A stretch of 64,000 bases of DNA, taken from assembly GCA_027596075.1 (NCBI GenBank), contig JADGJC010000045.1, forward strand, positions 1-64,000, read 5' to 3'. The position numbers and the translations under genes are program-made. The notes beneath the pieces are model-generated. The model ran no database searches. It had not been told where the DNA came from and was given only the letters and a program-made list of their open reading frames with translations. The DNA is from Rhizophlyctis rosea (taxonomy: Eukaryota; Chytridiomycota; Chytridiomycetes; Rhizophlyctidales; Rhizophlyctidaceae). Below, in pieces: positions 1 through 11,523 of this stretch (positions are counted from its first letter, which is position 1; each line of letters opens with the position of its first letter).

Positions 1-870
1 CCGGAACGAATCACGTGGTTGCACAAAAAAGCCACAATTCGCCACATCTGACGGGATTCAATCTGACCACTACGGATGCTCTAACGATCACAGCTGCACC
101 CAGCTGTGCCACAAAATGTTGTACCCCAAAAAGCATAAAAGTCCAGGCCCACACACTTTCTCTCCCTCCTTCTCTCCTTCCTCATTCGATACGACTCTGA
201 CCACATTCGCGGACACCATGCTCACACATGCTCACACATGCTCACACGGTTCACTGGCTTTGGGCCTCAACGGGTTCGACTCACGGGTGGAACCTTCCCC
301 GTGCCTGGTGTGGAGGTATCCCACATCAGGCACATCACTCGACTGACATTGCCTTTCAGATCAAGACGGGGCAAGTGGTAGTAGTATAGGGCCACTGAGG
401 AAGGTACACGGCAACCCCGTAATTGTACCGGACTTAGCGTGGTTGTGCAGACTTTTTGTCTGCCGTTTGGGCTGCAAGACAGATCTCCGGGCAAGAAAGA
501 CTCGAGGGTAGACCCCACCTTCAAGAACCAGGTTGAGGTGTGGAGGGAAGCACTCATCTCAAGATCAACTAAAAGGTGGTCCAGGCTCTACTCCGATATC
601 GACACCGGCTTCCTTACCTCCCCATCCGTCACAATACTGCAACAACAACAACAACCACAACACGGTCAACGACGTCAGCCATAGGAACAACTGCATCAAC
701 ATCCACTTCGTGCGGGCAACACGAACAGCAACGACAGCGATAACCACGACTCTATCCACATCTACCACGACCCACAGTCCGTGTGGGCAGTCTGGCTAGG
801 CTGTAATGTCGCCATGACTTTACGGTCATGAGGGTGGCAAGCCCCTGTAAAGACAGAGCCAACCTATCGC
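1..870 (+). repeat. Dispersed hairpin repeat family, copy A
   Basis: One of three related non-coding segments in this window (see also 9040-9860 and 55070-55630). From left to right it shows an A-rich TATA-like stretch with AGCATAAAA at 132-140, a pyrimidine-rich tract, three tandem 10-bp units ATGCTCACAC at 218-247, and a conserved core from about 250. The core holds a 33-nt inverted repeat at 301-333, an intron-like 3' end (CTGAC then CCTTTCAG) near 335-360, and a stem-loop with a U5 loop at 447-463. It ends in a tail with GGCAAGCC and AAAGACAGAG (833-860), resembling the tails of copies B and C. No ORF is shared between copies, so conservation follows structure rather than protein. It could be a spliced ncRNA gene or a non-autonomous element. 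Confidence 0.6.
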
Positions 871-1471
871 CATTTCAAGACTTCAAAACTGTATTGTGGT
901 CGTATAATATATATGTGAATAAGCTCTTTTGTATCAATGGCCTCTAAGTTTATCGTAATAAGACCTCAAAGAACAATCATCAAATCTGCAAAAGCGAAGC
1001 GGTATGTGAAGTTTGAGCAGTCTGTAGTGTTGTCTACGTCAGGTCGTGCATTCCCTTTGTGTCGAACTTTCAAAGATGCTGGCAGACGACAAGTTTGCCA
1101 TCCAACCCCCGAACTCTACAAATTGGTGGGGACACAGCCGGTCTGTAGCATATCATGCCGGCACTGCTCGAATTTTGAGACTTGGGATGTCACCAGAACA
1201 CTCTCTCTGCATCATGAAGTGCAAAGGAACATGTGTCTACTGTTTTACAGAAAATCACGACAGTCGTGTTAAACCCAACCCCGTCCAGCACTATCGAACT
1301 CCAACCACATCCTTCAAGTCAGGCAAAAGCACCTCCTCCCCATCACCCACCCAGATATCCCACGTACTCAAAAGCCACCGATCCCCTTCCTCGCCATCCT
1401 CTTCATCTCCCTCCACCCCATCTCATCAAACACCCCAACCCACCCACCATCCCTCACCTCCCTCACCCTCC
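871..1471. other. Intergenic, no supported gene
   Basis: Overlapping short ORFs on the plus strand are mainly low-complexity Pro/Ser/His translations of C-rich DNA. No splice-consistent gene model or recognisable domain was found. The right part overlaps the 3' flank of the minus-strand gene ending at 1472. Confidence 0.5.
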
Positions 1472-2818
1472 TCAAAACGTCCACCAACGCATCCTCCCAC
1501 CCATATCCACCTCCTGTCCCGCCCGGCTGCTGCTGCTGCCACTACCACCACCACAAGACCCCACCGCAACATTCTCCAACTCCCCAATCAAAACCCCGTC
1601 CTCGAGGTCCTTGAACGCGCGACACTGTAACCCAGAACTCGCCGCGTTCGTCGCGCAGAGTTCTTTGAGTTTTGATGCGAGCGGGGAGCCGTCTGTTCGG
1701 GTCAACAGTACGTCTTGCATTTTCTTCGTTTTGTCTTTATCCTGCATAGCGGGGAGTGTGCAAGTCAGTGACTAAGTGAGGCCATTGGGTGTCATATGAG
1801 ATAACGGGAAACCAGCATTGTGGTACATGATGCAAGCAAGGATGTTGCTCAAACTCTACAAACCTGCAAATCCGACAACACCTTCGGCAACGCATGCTCC
1901 GTCAAGAACTCATGAATATGCGACAACCACTCCGTACTCGCAACCGTGACCTTCTCGTCGAACGTGAACTCCATCCTGCGCCCCCAAACGTTCAGCGACG
2001 TTTGGCATCTCGTACACATTTTGGCCTCTAGACCGCCTAATTCCTGCACCATCTTCTCCCGCTTCTCCGTTGAACCCTCCTTCCAACCAACTAGAATGCA
2101 ATCAAGCAGCATCTCGTACCCATTGGCCACTCGACCGAATTCCTGCCTGCACCATCTTCTCCCGTTCCTCCGTCGAACCCTCCTCCCAACCAACCAGAGG
2201 CTGTGTGATGATGATGAGAGTGTGACGGAGTTGTGTGACTTCTTTTTCGGACATGGAGGTTATGGTGGTAAATTTTTGTTCGAGGATTGAGGAGAGGTGG
2301 AGGTGGTATTCGACTTTGATTGATATGAACTCGCACTGAGTGGCATGATATTATTCTGATTGGCCGTGACGGGCCTTCCAGCGAGATCGTATTGTTGAGG
2401 CCTGTGCCAGTAACTAAGATCCATGCATTTGTCAATTTCACCATCAACTCAAAGCGGGCAGTGCGGCTAACCTGCGCTTGGTCCAATAACGACATGAGGA
2501 ATTCCGGTCTCGAACCTTTGTCCGCAGCTTCCAAATCGTCGCGAAAACGTACGAATCGCCAAGAGTCATTAGCACTAGGAATGTATTCGCATTCCACGAG
2601 GCGGTGCATTGCGTCCATGGGGTTCGGACTGCGATCTCAATTAGGGTGCAAGTTATCATTCAGTTGCCGAAGGAAAGAATTGCTCTCACATTTCGGATGG
2701 TGAGGATTCGGCATTAATTGTCGTGAAGTCTGCCAGCTCCTCCGGAGTATGCGCATCTGAAACTAACAGCGCCAGGGAGTACCGATAAGGATCCGACTTG
2801 GTATCTACTGACACCACT
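1472..2818 (-). CDS. Unknown multi-exon gene with internal 103-bp tandem duplication (5' end unresolved)
   Basis: No family was recognised. On the minus strand four coding blocks join by GT-AG signals: 2690-2818, 2472-2628, 1864-2335 and 1741-1472. Joins keep phase 2, 0 and 0. The product is helical and charged, with segments such as EFLMSLLDQAQ, CEFISIKVEYH and KVLSDLQ, a CTRCQTS motif and a Gly/Ser-rich C-terminus. Within the third block the segment encoding LVGW(K/E)EGSTE(K/E)REKMVQ occurs twice, 103 bp apart. Since 103 is not a multiple of 3, reading straight through gives a premature stop. Removing exactly one unit restores the frame to the end of the exon, so either the gene is broken or the duplicate is removed as a new GC-AG intron. 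The first exon upstream of 2818 was not found. Confidence 0.45.
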
Positions 2819-4554
2819 CTACAGACAAGGCGTCTGGTGGGTGGTTCCCAATACAATCTGTTCGAATGTTAGCCACGAGAAAGTTGCCGACATTCATAAC
2901 CAGAAGGGCTTACAGAGTAGCGGTTTCCCCAGGTGTATACGGTGCTTCCGCGGACAAGAAAATGACGCCGTTGTTATCATATGGTACGGTTGATATGCGG
3001 TCAAAAACCGTCGACATGGAGTATGACCAATATGGTATAATCCTGTCAATTTTGAAGGTGGGGTTGAATTTTGTATAAGCACCAGCGTGGGACTCTAATG
3101 ATTTCATTATGTTGGCATGTATGGCCTGCAGTATATGGGTCAGATGCCGGACAGCAGCCTAACCGATACGACAAGTTGTTTACCCCCAGCCGTTTCCTAT
3201 ATGGTTCCTCCCCAAAGCGCCGACCACTAATCGTTATGCAATCTACAATGAAGTATCGAAGCGTAACCTGTACAGAGTATGATTTAGAAGCGAAACATAG
3301 CTGCAATCGTCAATGATATGCACGCACTTTTCCGTCGGGTTCCGTATATCGGGCCAGGACACCATCTACCAGAGTATCCGTGAAATATTTTCCATCCGGA
3401 CGCGGAAGTCCAAGGCGCGACATGTATAGATGATTTTGTTGATCAATCTGATTGATACAGCAGTGAGCAAGACAGCCATTATTGCACAGAAATGGAGCGA
3501 CGCACAAAAATAGTTTCAGGATCCTGCCGTGCAGGATGATGGTGCGTATATAACAAACAACGCGTGCCGGCAGGCTGGTCCCTAACCCAAAAATCTGTTT
3601 CAAGCAGTAAACTTATATGGTCCCTATTGAAGGGTGTCGGTATGGATCCAAGAAAACTGAAGCAGGAGGCAGATTGTCAGAGTCATTGACAAGTTGTTGC
3701 GCTAGAGTTTGGAGGAATCTAGTTGCTTAACCTGCTTGCTTCTGGAGACGCGACGGGAACACCGATGAGCGTAGCAACCGCTTCATAAATCTATCTCTTA
3801 TCGTAGCTGTCAGTGATCAGGAAGCCAGGAAGTGCTGGGTTTGCGACCGCCATAGTCGATACGTTGCAGCGCAGAGGATCAAGGATTCAGCGTGAGAAAG
3901 ATGATTGTGAGCTTTTGAGTGGATGGTTTGCAGTGTTTGGTTGAAGGGTGAAATTTTCGCGAAATGGATTATGTACCCACCCACACGGTTACACCGGTAA
4001 TCTGGATGACAGGGGCACAGATATTGGATTGTTTATTTAGGCCAGTCTTCACAGTTGCGAGTCGCGACTGGCACGGCATCGTTGGAGTGGACTCGGTCCT
4101 TTTCAAAGTTGCACGCTCCCACTTCCTCGTAATACGGTACCATAAAGACGCTCATTCAGCGGTAGGGGGTCACGCCCCAACTACTGGGGTCGTCGGGGTT
4201 CGACTTCATCTAAGAGGAGAAGCTAGAGAGTAGACCTCGTAATTGGCACACGAAGAAAGATACTAGTAAAGGTCCGTCTTCACCCGAACCCACTGGTACT
4301 ACCCACTTTGACCTGCAATAGAATACCGGAAAAACGATGGTGCATATGGAGGGAAGCTGGGTTGGCCGTCTCAATTCTAGATATCGCTCCAACTTGCCGG
4401 TACTTCACCTCTTTATAAGGAAGACCTAAGCTACACTTGTTCACCTAAACCTCCCCAATCAGCTTACCCTTAAGTATCGATTAAGTGGCAGCCGTCACCT
4501 TCCAAAACTGATCCCCTATCTTCTATTATTCATATCTTCAAGATACCGGTAACC
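2819..4554. other. Intergenic, no supported gene
   Basis: Only short, mutually inconsistent ORFs. The stretch just before 4555 is the presumed promoter and 5' UTR of the C2H2-type gene. No repeat shared with the rest of the window was seen. Confidence 0.4.
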
Positions 4555-5837
4555 ATGTCTCCAACTGCCAGCAACAGCCAATCGAGCCAATCCTACAGTA
4601 GCCTTCGCGCCTTCCTTAGTCATTTGGAGCCAATTGTCAATCTCCAACGCCGCGTTAAAACTCGTCATGATTTGATTGAGGGGGTCCTTGCTGCCGATTT
4701 CAGGACGAACGCCCCTATGCAGGAGAACATATTGGGTCATCATACCTTTTGCAAGTGGATGGAAGACGATGACCTGAAATATAGGATCACGGACACACTT
4801 ATATGTCACTGTTGCCAAATCCGGTTCTCCACTCAGGAGGAGCTTGAAAGGCACGAGAGAACACGAACGCATCAGGAGGTCTTGTCAGTATTCAGCTTCG
4901 ATGCCCGCCGGCAAGAGTTGTTTCTCAAATTAGAATCGGCAGAGCAGCTGCAGACAAAGCTGACGGCCACTGCTAATAATCAACGGTGAGTGGTGCATCC
5001 TTCCTGCTTGGTATTGCAGCTTTTCTCCTCTTGTAAGAGACCTAATGCTATCTCACCCCAGTGTGTGGGAAGTGAATCCAATGCAGACCGTCATCAAAGT
5101 CTTCGACACGTTCCAACTCAAATCGGCTATACTGCAGAAGGTGGCAGAGCTGCAACGGATAAAGCAATCAGCGGTACCAGGTGAGACCATCACGGGAAGG
5201 GAGCTGGAGGACCTCTTCTCCTCCTTGGACACCAATACCGTAGATCGCTTGAAGGTGAAGAAGTGGCCCACGGTTGCAAAGGCCGCGCATGATATGATAC
5301 GGATACTCCATGCAAACGTGGAAAAGTTGGAGAAGGAGTTGAAGGGGGTGGATGAAGGGGCGTTGATGAGGGACATTCAGGGACGGATTGAGAAATACTT
5401 TGCTTTCATCAAAGAGGGCAAGGCGATGGACATTGGCACCGGTCAAATACATAACTGGAGTATGTAGCCACTCGCTCAATCAACATATCATCTCCCACAA
5501 AACAGACCCAACAACAATAACCCTCCATCCAACCTCCACACCCCGCACACCCCGCCAAACCTACACCCACACGTTCGACGACCCCTACATCGCCAAAGAC
5601 TCCACCACCACGCTGCGTAAAACCGTGATGCAGCTCTCGCAGCGGAAAGCGCATATGGCTAATTGGCGTAGGGCGGAGAGTTTGAGTGGTGGGGAGAGCG
5701 CGGGGATGGGAGGAGGAGAAGTGGGGAGGAGGGAGAATGTTGAGGCTATGGATGGGGGGATGTTTGGACGGGGGAATAGCGGCGGGATATCGTTTGTGGA
5801 TGATTTGGTGTTGGATGAGTTGTATCATAAGGGGTGA
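4555..5837 (+). CDS. C2H2 zinc-finger, coiled-coil protein (paralog 1, short form)
   Basis: Three exons, 4555-4985, 5062-5441 and 5506-5837, give a closed 380-aa frame (introns 76 and 64 nt; the second donor, GTCAAA, is weak). The N-terminal region (residues about 10-80) is helical. A canonical finger follows at C84-x2-C87-x12-H100-x5-H106. After the first intron comes a helical block with a motif SSLDTNTVDRLKVKKWPT and a heptad-like stretch VEKLEKELKGVDE. The C-terminus is Gly-rich and unlike that of its paralog at 11524. Identity with that paralog is high through residue ~250, and both share the first intron at the same codon. Nuclear or RNA/DNA-binding function is inferred from the finger only. 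The third exon could instead be a mis-join, leaving a stop at 5467. Confidence 0.65.
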
Positions 5838-6427
5838 GGGAGAGAGGTGGAGGGTTGGGCTTTGGGGTTGTGTAAAGTTGTGTGGCGTATTGGTTGGTTG
5901 GTAGGGCGGTTTGCACGTACGTAATTCCTTTTTCGTTGTATATATTTGGTTGTAAGTCCTGTAGAAAATCTTGTTGCGTGTTGTGTGCACGTTGCGTATA
6001 TTCTCGAGATTACGAAAGTGGAAGACCATTTTGAATGGGAGGATGAGCTTGCGCGCGGGTGCTCTAAGGCGAGGGATGTTGGTTTTTCTAATCCGGGTGT
6101 GACTGTGGTTCGGAGAGGTCGGACAGATAGGGAGGCACAGAGTGCCAGTGCCGTAAAGACGAGTCATCGGTATGACTCTAACCCTGATGAGGGGATGGAG
6201 GTTGATTCGAATGTGGGGACGGGATCTGGTTCTGGTTCTGGTGTTGGATCTGATAAGGAGACGGAAACGGATGAGGTGATGTTCTGTAGGGAGCGGAATG
6301 CGCCGCTGTGCGTGAGGAGGCGCTTCAGAGGGGTGTTGCTAGGTGAGATTTAATGGTTGCTTTGAATCATCATCATGAATGACTTAAATCTATTTGTTTA
6401 AGTCGCTAAGGGAAAGCACACGGGAGA
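5838..6427 (+). other. Possible coding fragment, unassigned
   Basis: An open frame 5946-6353 encodes an acidic Ser/Gly-rich stretch (GTGSGSGSGVGSDKETETDE) but has no recognisable domain or clear splice partners. It may be a relic exon of the decayed region that follows. Confidence 0.2.
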
Positions 6428-7908
6428 TTTGCACGGTTTTGGGTCCAACTTGTACGTACCGCTTTGATGGTCAGAAAGCTTTACAGCAAACGCTTCATCG
6501 CGTCCGGCACTTATACGACATCGTCTCCGTTTGCATACCGGGATCTCTCCGAAGGGCAAATTGATTACGCATCTCCGGCAACAATTTACCAAGTTCCTGA
6601 AACGACGCCATTCGCCAGGGCCGCCGACAAGCGCGTCTTGGATGACAAGATGGTTGATTTTAATGTTGGAGACGCCGAATCATCGAGTGATTATCATCGT
6701 GAAGAGGAGATGCTGCGCAAGAAGCGGGATCATGCTGCGGCGGCGAAGAAGATGATTCTGGATGATGAGAGGGACAGACACGTGTCCATGGCCAGGGTGC
6801 CGAAGAAGACTCATCTTCATTTTTTCGAATGTTTCTCATGAAGGCGTTATGACGGATTGGGAGCGCAAGGGTGTTGAGCGGTGGGAGGCTTTTGCTGCTG
6901 AGGTCGGAGATGTCGATTGTCGAAGGGCTGATGCAGTGCCTGACTTGGTTTTGACTAGGGGACGAAACTCTGCAAAGCTAGTACGGGGGCCTTGCACCAT
7001 TCTGGGTTCAACCTGTGAGTATTATTCTCGTTGCATTGGGGTGGAACACGGCAATGACTTTGTGAAGCTGACTAAATTGCGCTAAATTCAGAATGATTGT
7101 CCCACTATCAGCCTCCGCCGTCGTTTCCAGTTTCGACGCCCATTCACCATACAACGCAGGCTACCATCACATCATCAAGTCCGTGCGTTCGCTCAATGAT
7201 CATGACGAGAAGTACAAACTCCCGAAAGCCTTGATGGCCGTGCCAGTGACGATGACGGTGGTTGAGGCCAAATTGCAAGTGGTAAACGCAGGAGGAATTC
7301 AATTGAGGATTTGCCGTCAGAAATTGCCGTGAAGAATTTGACCTGGTTGGATATGAAGACCTTACTCACGGCTGCCAAAGTAAGAGATAGTAGAAGGACG
7401 GAGAAATTGGCAAGTCGGACTAATTGATTACCAAGATGTCAAGACGATGGAAGCGCCTTGCATTTGATGGATCATTATGGACCAGAAATGATGTCACGAG
7501 GTATGCGGGAAGATGTGGTCACTGATTTATGCTGTATTTCACAATCGATTGATTTGCACGTCCGTAGATTTTACAGCAGCATCAGCCCCAAGCGGTTGCA
7601 AGATCTTGCTCCATATGCCGGTGGATTCCTGAAGATGGCAGACTTCCGGTACGCTCTTTTTCTTATGTGGCTACTTGGCTACTTAGAGAACTCGAGTCCT
7701 GGATATGTCTTTCACAGAGGATGTGCACTTCTTACCAATCACTCGGTGGCAGGTTTTGCATTACCTTACCTTGATACGGTAGCAACCCTGTTTTGGAGCA
7801 TGAATCCATTCAAGCAAATGCCGGTTGGCGGAGTTTTGGCAACGGTGTTTGATCCCGTCGGCCGGATGGTGTGGGAGACTTGTACCGTTCTGGATTCAAT
7901 TTGTGAGT
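6428..7908 (+). repeat. Three copies of a 30-bp exon-end/donor motif in decayed coding DNA
   Basis: Near-identical 30-mers occur at 6428-6457, 6991-7020 and 7879-7908. Each reads roughly CTTGCACCATTCTGGGTTCA followed by ACTTGTGAGT, so each ends at a GT donor (GTACGT, GTGAGT, GTGAGT). The intervening sequence holds short open stretches, for example 6464-6841 and 6845-7010, that do not join into a full gene. This looks like repeated copies of one exon end from an expanded gene family, now decayed. Confidence 0.45.
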
Positions 7909-9012
7909 GCCAAATTTGTTGCGGTTGAGACGACTCCGGGAGTGTCGGTCGATGAAAGCAGTTTGCACTCATGATCTATCCATTACACTTAATAGCGTCT
8001 CAAAGCCGGAATATGATGCCATTCAAGCAAGTGCCGATCGGCGGTGCTTTGACGATCACGTTCGCTCTCGTCGGCTCAGTGTTCTGGGGAGTTATGGTTT
8101 GATCTCTGTTGCTTCGGTGATTATCAGTGTCTCATTGCTAGGACTTTGAACCTCAGCCTGACACAAAATGTTCCATTCAGATGTTTTGGTTCCCTGACCG
8201 ACCAGTGGAATCAAACTTTACGGCGGAAGCGGGCAAGTGGACGACGATATGCCCGATCCCCATTCGCGTATGTAAGTCACATATGTCGGTACCCTGAAAC
8301 TATGGCCGATAGGAAGTCGGGAAGTAGCGATGGGGTGGATGAGGCGGATGGGGCGGAGCAAACGGAAACGGCGCCGGAAATGGTCGATGGGGCGGATGAC
8401 GGGCATGAGATGAAGGTGTTGGATGTCCAGTTGATGGATGAGGGGGTGGACGACGAAAGCATTTCTGACGTGACGAACTGGGAGGACGTCGATGTGCGGG
8501 AAGAGGCCGCGGAGGGAGAGTTCGAAGTGTTGAACAAACTTACCTTTCAATTGAAACACCTGGAGTATCATGTCGAAATTTGAATCGAAGAAACGTTTAG
8601 CTCCTGTCGCCCTTCTCGACCGCGGCCATCACGAAAAGGAGTTCATCTCCCATCTCCAATAGCACGGCCACAACCTCCGCCATTTGGCGTTGAGCGTCGA
8701 AACGTTTGTCCCAATCACGGTTTTTGAGTCCATCCTTCAGTATTGTCCTGCTTTGGAGACTTTGAGTTGGTTATTGCGGAACCATATGGGGCAAAGTATG
8801 TTTCCACGAGGGCAGGGTTGGAGGAGCACAGGGGGCAGATTGGAGGGAGGAAGGGGAGGAAGATGTTGTTTGTTTGGACTCTGGGACAAGGGGGGCAGGT
8901 GGGGAGTTTGAGGGATGAGGCGGAGGATGCGTATTTTTGGAGGGCATGGAAGGGTGATTGGGTGGTGGGAGAATTGGGAGCGTGTCGAGTTTGCGATGTT
9001 AATTTGTCTTAA
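7458..9012 (+). pseudogene. F-box/LRR-like gene relic
   Basis: Plus-strand fragments resemble the leucine-rich C-termini of F-box proteins. Examples are RRFYSSISPKRLQDLAPYAG (about 7565), VLNKLTFQLKHLEYH (about 8527) and NLRHLALSVETF followed by ILQYCPALETLSW (8668-8767). The last block is interrupted by an in-frame TAG directly after HLQ. A further frame change is needed to reach the terminal open stretch 8743-9012. Two diverged direct copies, MNPFKQMPVGGV (from 7800) and MMPFKQVPIGGA (from 8013), point to internal duplication. F-box assignment is by repeat appearance only, since no F-box itself is visible. A multi-intron live gene is possible but the internal stop argues for decay. Confidence 0.35.
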
Positions 9013-9039
9013 TTTGGATGGTTGTACTTGTCCCAATTT

Positions 9040-9860
9040 GGATGAATATTGACAGCACGTGACTGGCTGGAGTGTGATCCACCACCAAGCCGCGAGTTTG
9101 CTGCGCCATATCTGATCGGGTGCCAAAAAAGCATAAAACCCCACCAACCACTGTTTCCAATTTCTGTCTGCTCCTCACCCCGTCCCCTTCTTTCCCAATC
9201 GGCATCAACCACATGTCACCATTTACCTTTCTCCCACATTCAACTCACCCGACCATCTACCACCACCCGATCGTCTACCACCGATCTCTCTCGCTTCACT
9301 GGCCATGGGCCTCATCGGGTTCGACCCCCGGGTGAAGCTTCTCCGTGCCTGGTGTGGAGGTGACCCACACCAGGCACATTTACCCGGCTCACATTTGCCT
9401 TTTTAGATACCAGACTCAAGCGGATTCGTGGATAGGGCCTTGGGGTATGGTATAGGGCGCACTCCTTATATCGGATACCCTTGGTCGTGCGAACTTTTTG
9501 TTCGCCGTTCGGGCTGTTGTTTAGCAGTATTACTTCGAGCTTACAAGACCAAGAGGGTAGCGGTGCCCATCGTCAAGAACTAGGGTGGGGGACTTGTTCC
9601 TCATCTACAGATAAAACGATGACGGCGCTACTCCAACACACCACCTCAAGACCTCGCTTGAAGATCGCAATAGGTGGCCAGCACGACCCTTCGGACCGCG
9701 AGGGTGGACCTTTCGAGGTAGGTATGTCATTTTGAAAACGGAAGGTCCAAATGTCGCCAGTGTGCCGCGTGCGGCCATTGCCTGTCCCAAGCCAGGAGAA
9801 AGACAGAGGGGGGCCATACTAATATTCGCAGTCTCTGGCTCATCGTTCTTCATATGTTTG
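9040..9860 (+). repeat. Dispersed hairpin repeat family, copy B
   Basis: Same layout as copy A. It has AGCATAAAA at 9130-9138, a pyrimidine-rich tract, and a core with GGTTCGACCCCC. A perfect 12-bp inverted repeat GTGCCTGGTGTG/CACACCAGGCAC lies at 9345-9377 inside a GTGAAG...CCTTTTTAG intron-like unit. The stem-loop GCGAAC-UUUUU-GUUCGC is at 9489-9505. The tail CATTGCCTGTCCCAAGCCAG with AGACAGAGGGGGG (9776-9816) is nearly identical to copy C. Identity with copy A is patchy and concentrated in the hairpins and their flanks. Confidence 0.65.
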
Positions 9861-10489
9861 TACTATAACTTGTATAATATATATTATGCACTTGGTGCGT
9901 ACCAGTATTACTATGCTGTGCTTGGTATTCATGATACATCAAGAAAATCCTCGACGGACTTGATAACCATACTCGCCCGTGAGCGCGGCGTTGGAGATGC
10001 TTTCACAGATGGAGTGGCAACGCTATATCGGCGCTGAAACGTTTTCAAACACTGGAGTAATACACTTTTGCTTTCACGCTGACGACGCGATGCACGTTGA
10101 TGATTGCTCTCTTCCAACTGTGCTGAAGATTTATAGTATCAGATGGCAGGGAACAGGACCTCACATTCGTTATCAGGTATCAAGAACGCGACGAACGGCG
10201 GCAACATTATGCACCGCATGTCACTTTCGACTGCACACACCCACTCGACTTGCCCGAGCCATTACTGTTTTCCCCATCCTGTTGCCCTCACACACAATCC
10301 ATCCTCCCAACCCACATCTTGGGGCTCTTCGTCATTCCTTATGGAATCTCGCTTGAACACTGGGGATGTTCGTGTTCATGAAAGTCATGCCTTCATCCCC
10401 CTTTGTTGATCTACATACACATCCGATATTGTACCGTCATATGTAATCGGCTCGAAGGCGACATTGTCCCTCGCTCGACATTCTAAGCG
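9861..10489. other. Intergenic, no supported gene
   Basis: No ORF with coding character or splice support. AT-rich at 9860-9900, immediately downstream of repeat copy B. Confidence 0.4.
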
Positions 10490-11110
10490 GTTCTACGTAA
10501 TGTAGCAGCAACGGTCGGCGCAACAAGCACATAATGAGCCAGAGATTTGCGGTGTTCCTCGACGAATGCAGGATGAGCATAGAGCCTGATTAGACTTCTC
10601 ATTCAAGATGTCGGGCTTCGCGATGAAGTGGTCGAATGCCCTCTTGGCGGGATTACAGATACAGTCGATGAATTGAAAATTGATGTCAAGATACGCGGTC
10701 CACAACGGACATCTATGTGCCAGTGCATACGCAGTTTGCGCTGTGTCCCTGAGAGCTGGGCGACTTCTTCAAAGTAAGCAGTGGACGCGATTGATGTATT
10801 TACGGTTTGGATTGATCAACCGTAAAGTCTTCGCGGACTAGGGCTTCGGCGTTGTGGATCTGGTGGGGATACCAGAGCGGGGTGGTTTGCGTTTTTGAAG
10901 GGATTCTTTCCAGGTTTTCGCATCACGAAAAGTTACCAGCCCACCAGGGTCTACCTTGTAATCGTGCAGGATGTGTGTACCATCTTCCCCTTCAGCACGC
11001 TGGCTTGCAGGCGACGGTAGGTAATAGGTGTACTCTCATATCACTTCGAAGTAGATGTTGGGTCGATAAGTCCCGGGGCAGGGCGAAGTTGTTTTACGAC
11101 GCGTCGGGTC
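10490..11110 (-). pseudogene. Minus-strand coding relic, unknown family
   Basis: Open minus-strand pieces such as INFQFIDCICNPAKRAFDHF (10493-10705) and RDAKTWKESLQKRKPPRSG (about 10890-10940) have coding-like composition. They need several frame changes to join, and no start or domain was identified. Probably a decayed gene of the local accessory set. Confidence 0.25.
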
Positions 11111-11523
11111 GTTCGGTCATCTCAAAATCAAGAATCACGATGCAGGATGGGATGGCAGGACAAAATCAGACAAAAATTGTGCACACCCGTCCCGCGTCAG
11201 AATTCCAGAATACCATGAGATCCTTCTGCTGCTTACCCTGCTTCAATACTACCCAACACCAACCGATGCACCGCAATCTTTTTGAAATGCGCTGACTTTT
11301 TTCTTGCGTAAGTTCTGTTTGATAGTGTACCAAGATTGGTGAAGATGATTTGCATTCCTCTCTTCTCCAACACTTCTCACCAACTTATTTTGCTGCGCTT
11401 AGTCTGCCTTCAATATAGCGTTGTCTATGTATCTCGGTTGCCACCCCATGTTTTCCTTGACCACAAGCAGCTCCTTATGTCTCTATACTCAAATGGTCTC
11501 CTCTTATTCGTGTCTGCATTATA

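Noticed and set aside
642..660. CAA trinucleotide run as a coding poly-Gln tract
   Set aside because: Lies inside repeat copy A, is absent from copies B and C, and is not in a conserved frame.
937..1272. 111-aa plus-strand ORF
   Set aside because: Overlaps another ORF of equal quality, no domain, and no codon or splice support.
5409..6167. 252-aa minus-strand ORF
   Set aside because: Antisense to exon 3 of the C2H2 gene and rich in Pro/Thr/His, as expected from the complementary strand of Gly-rich code.
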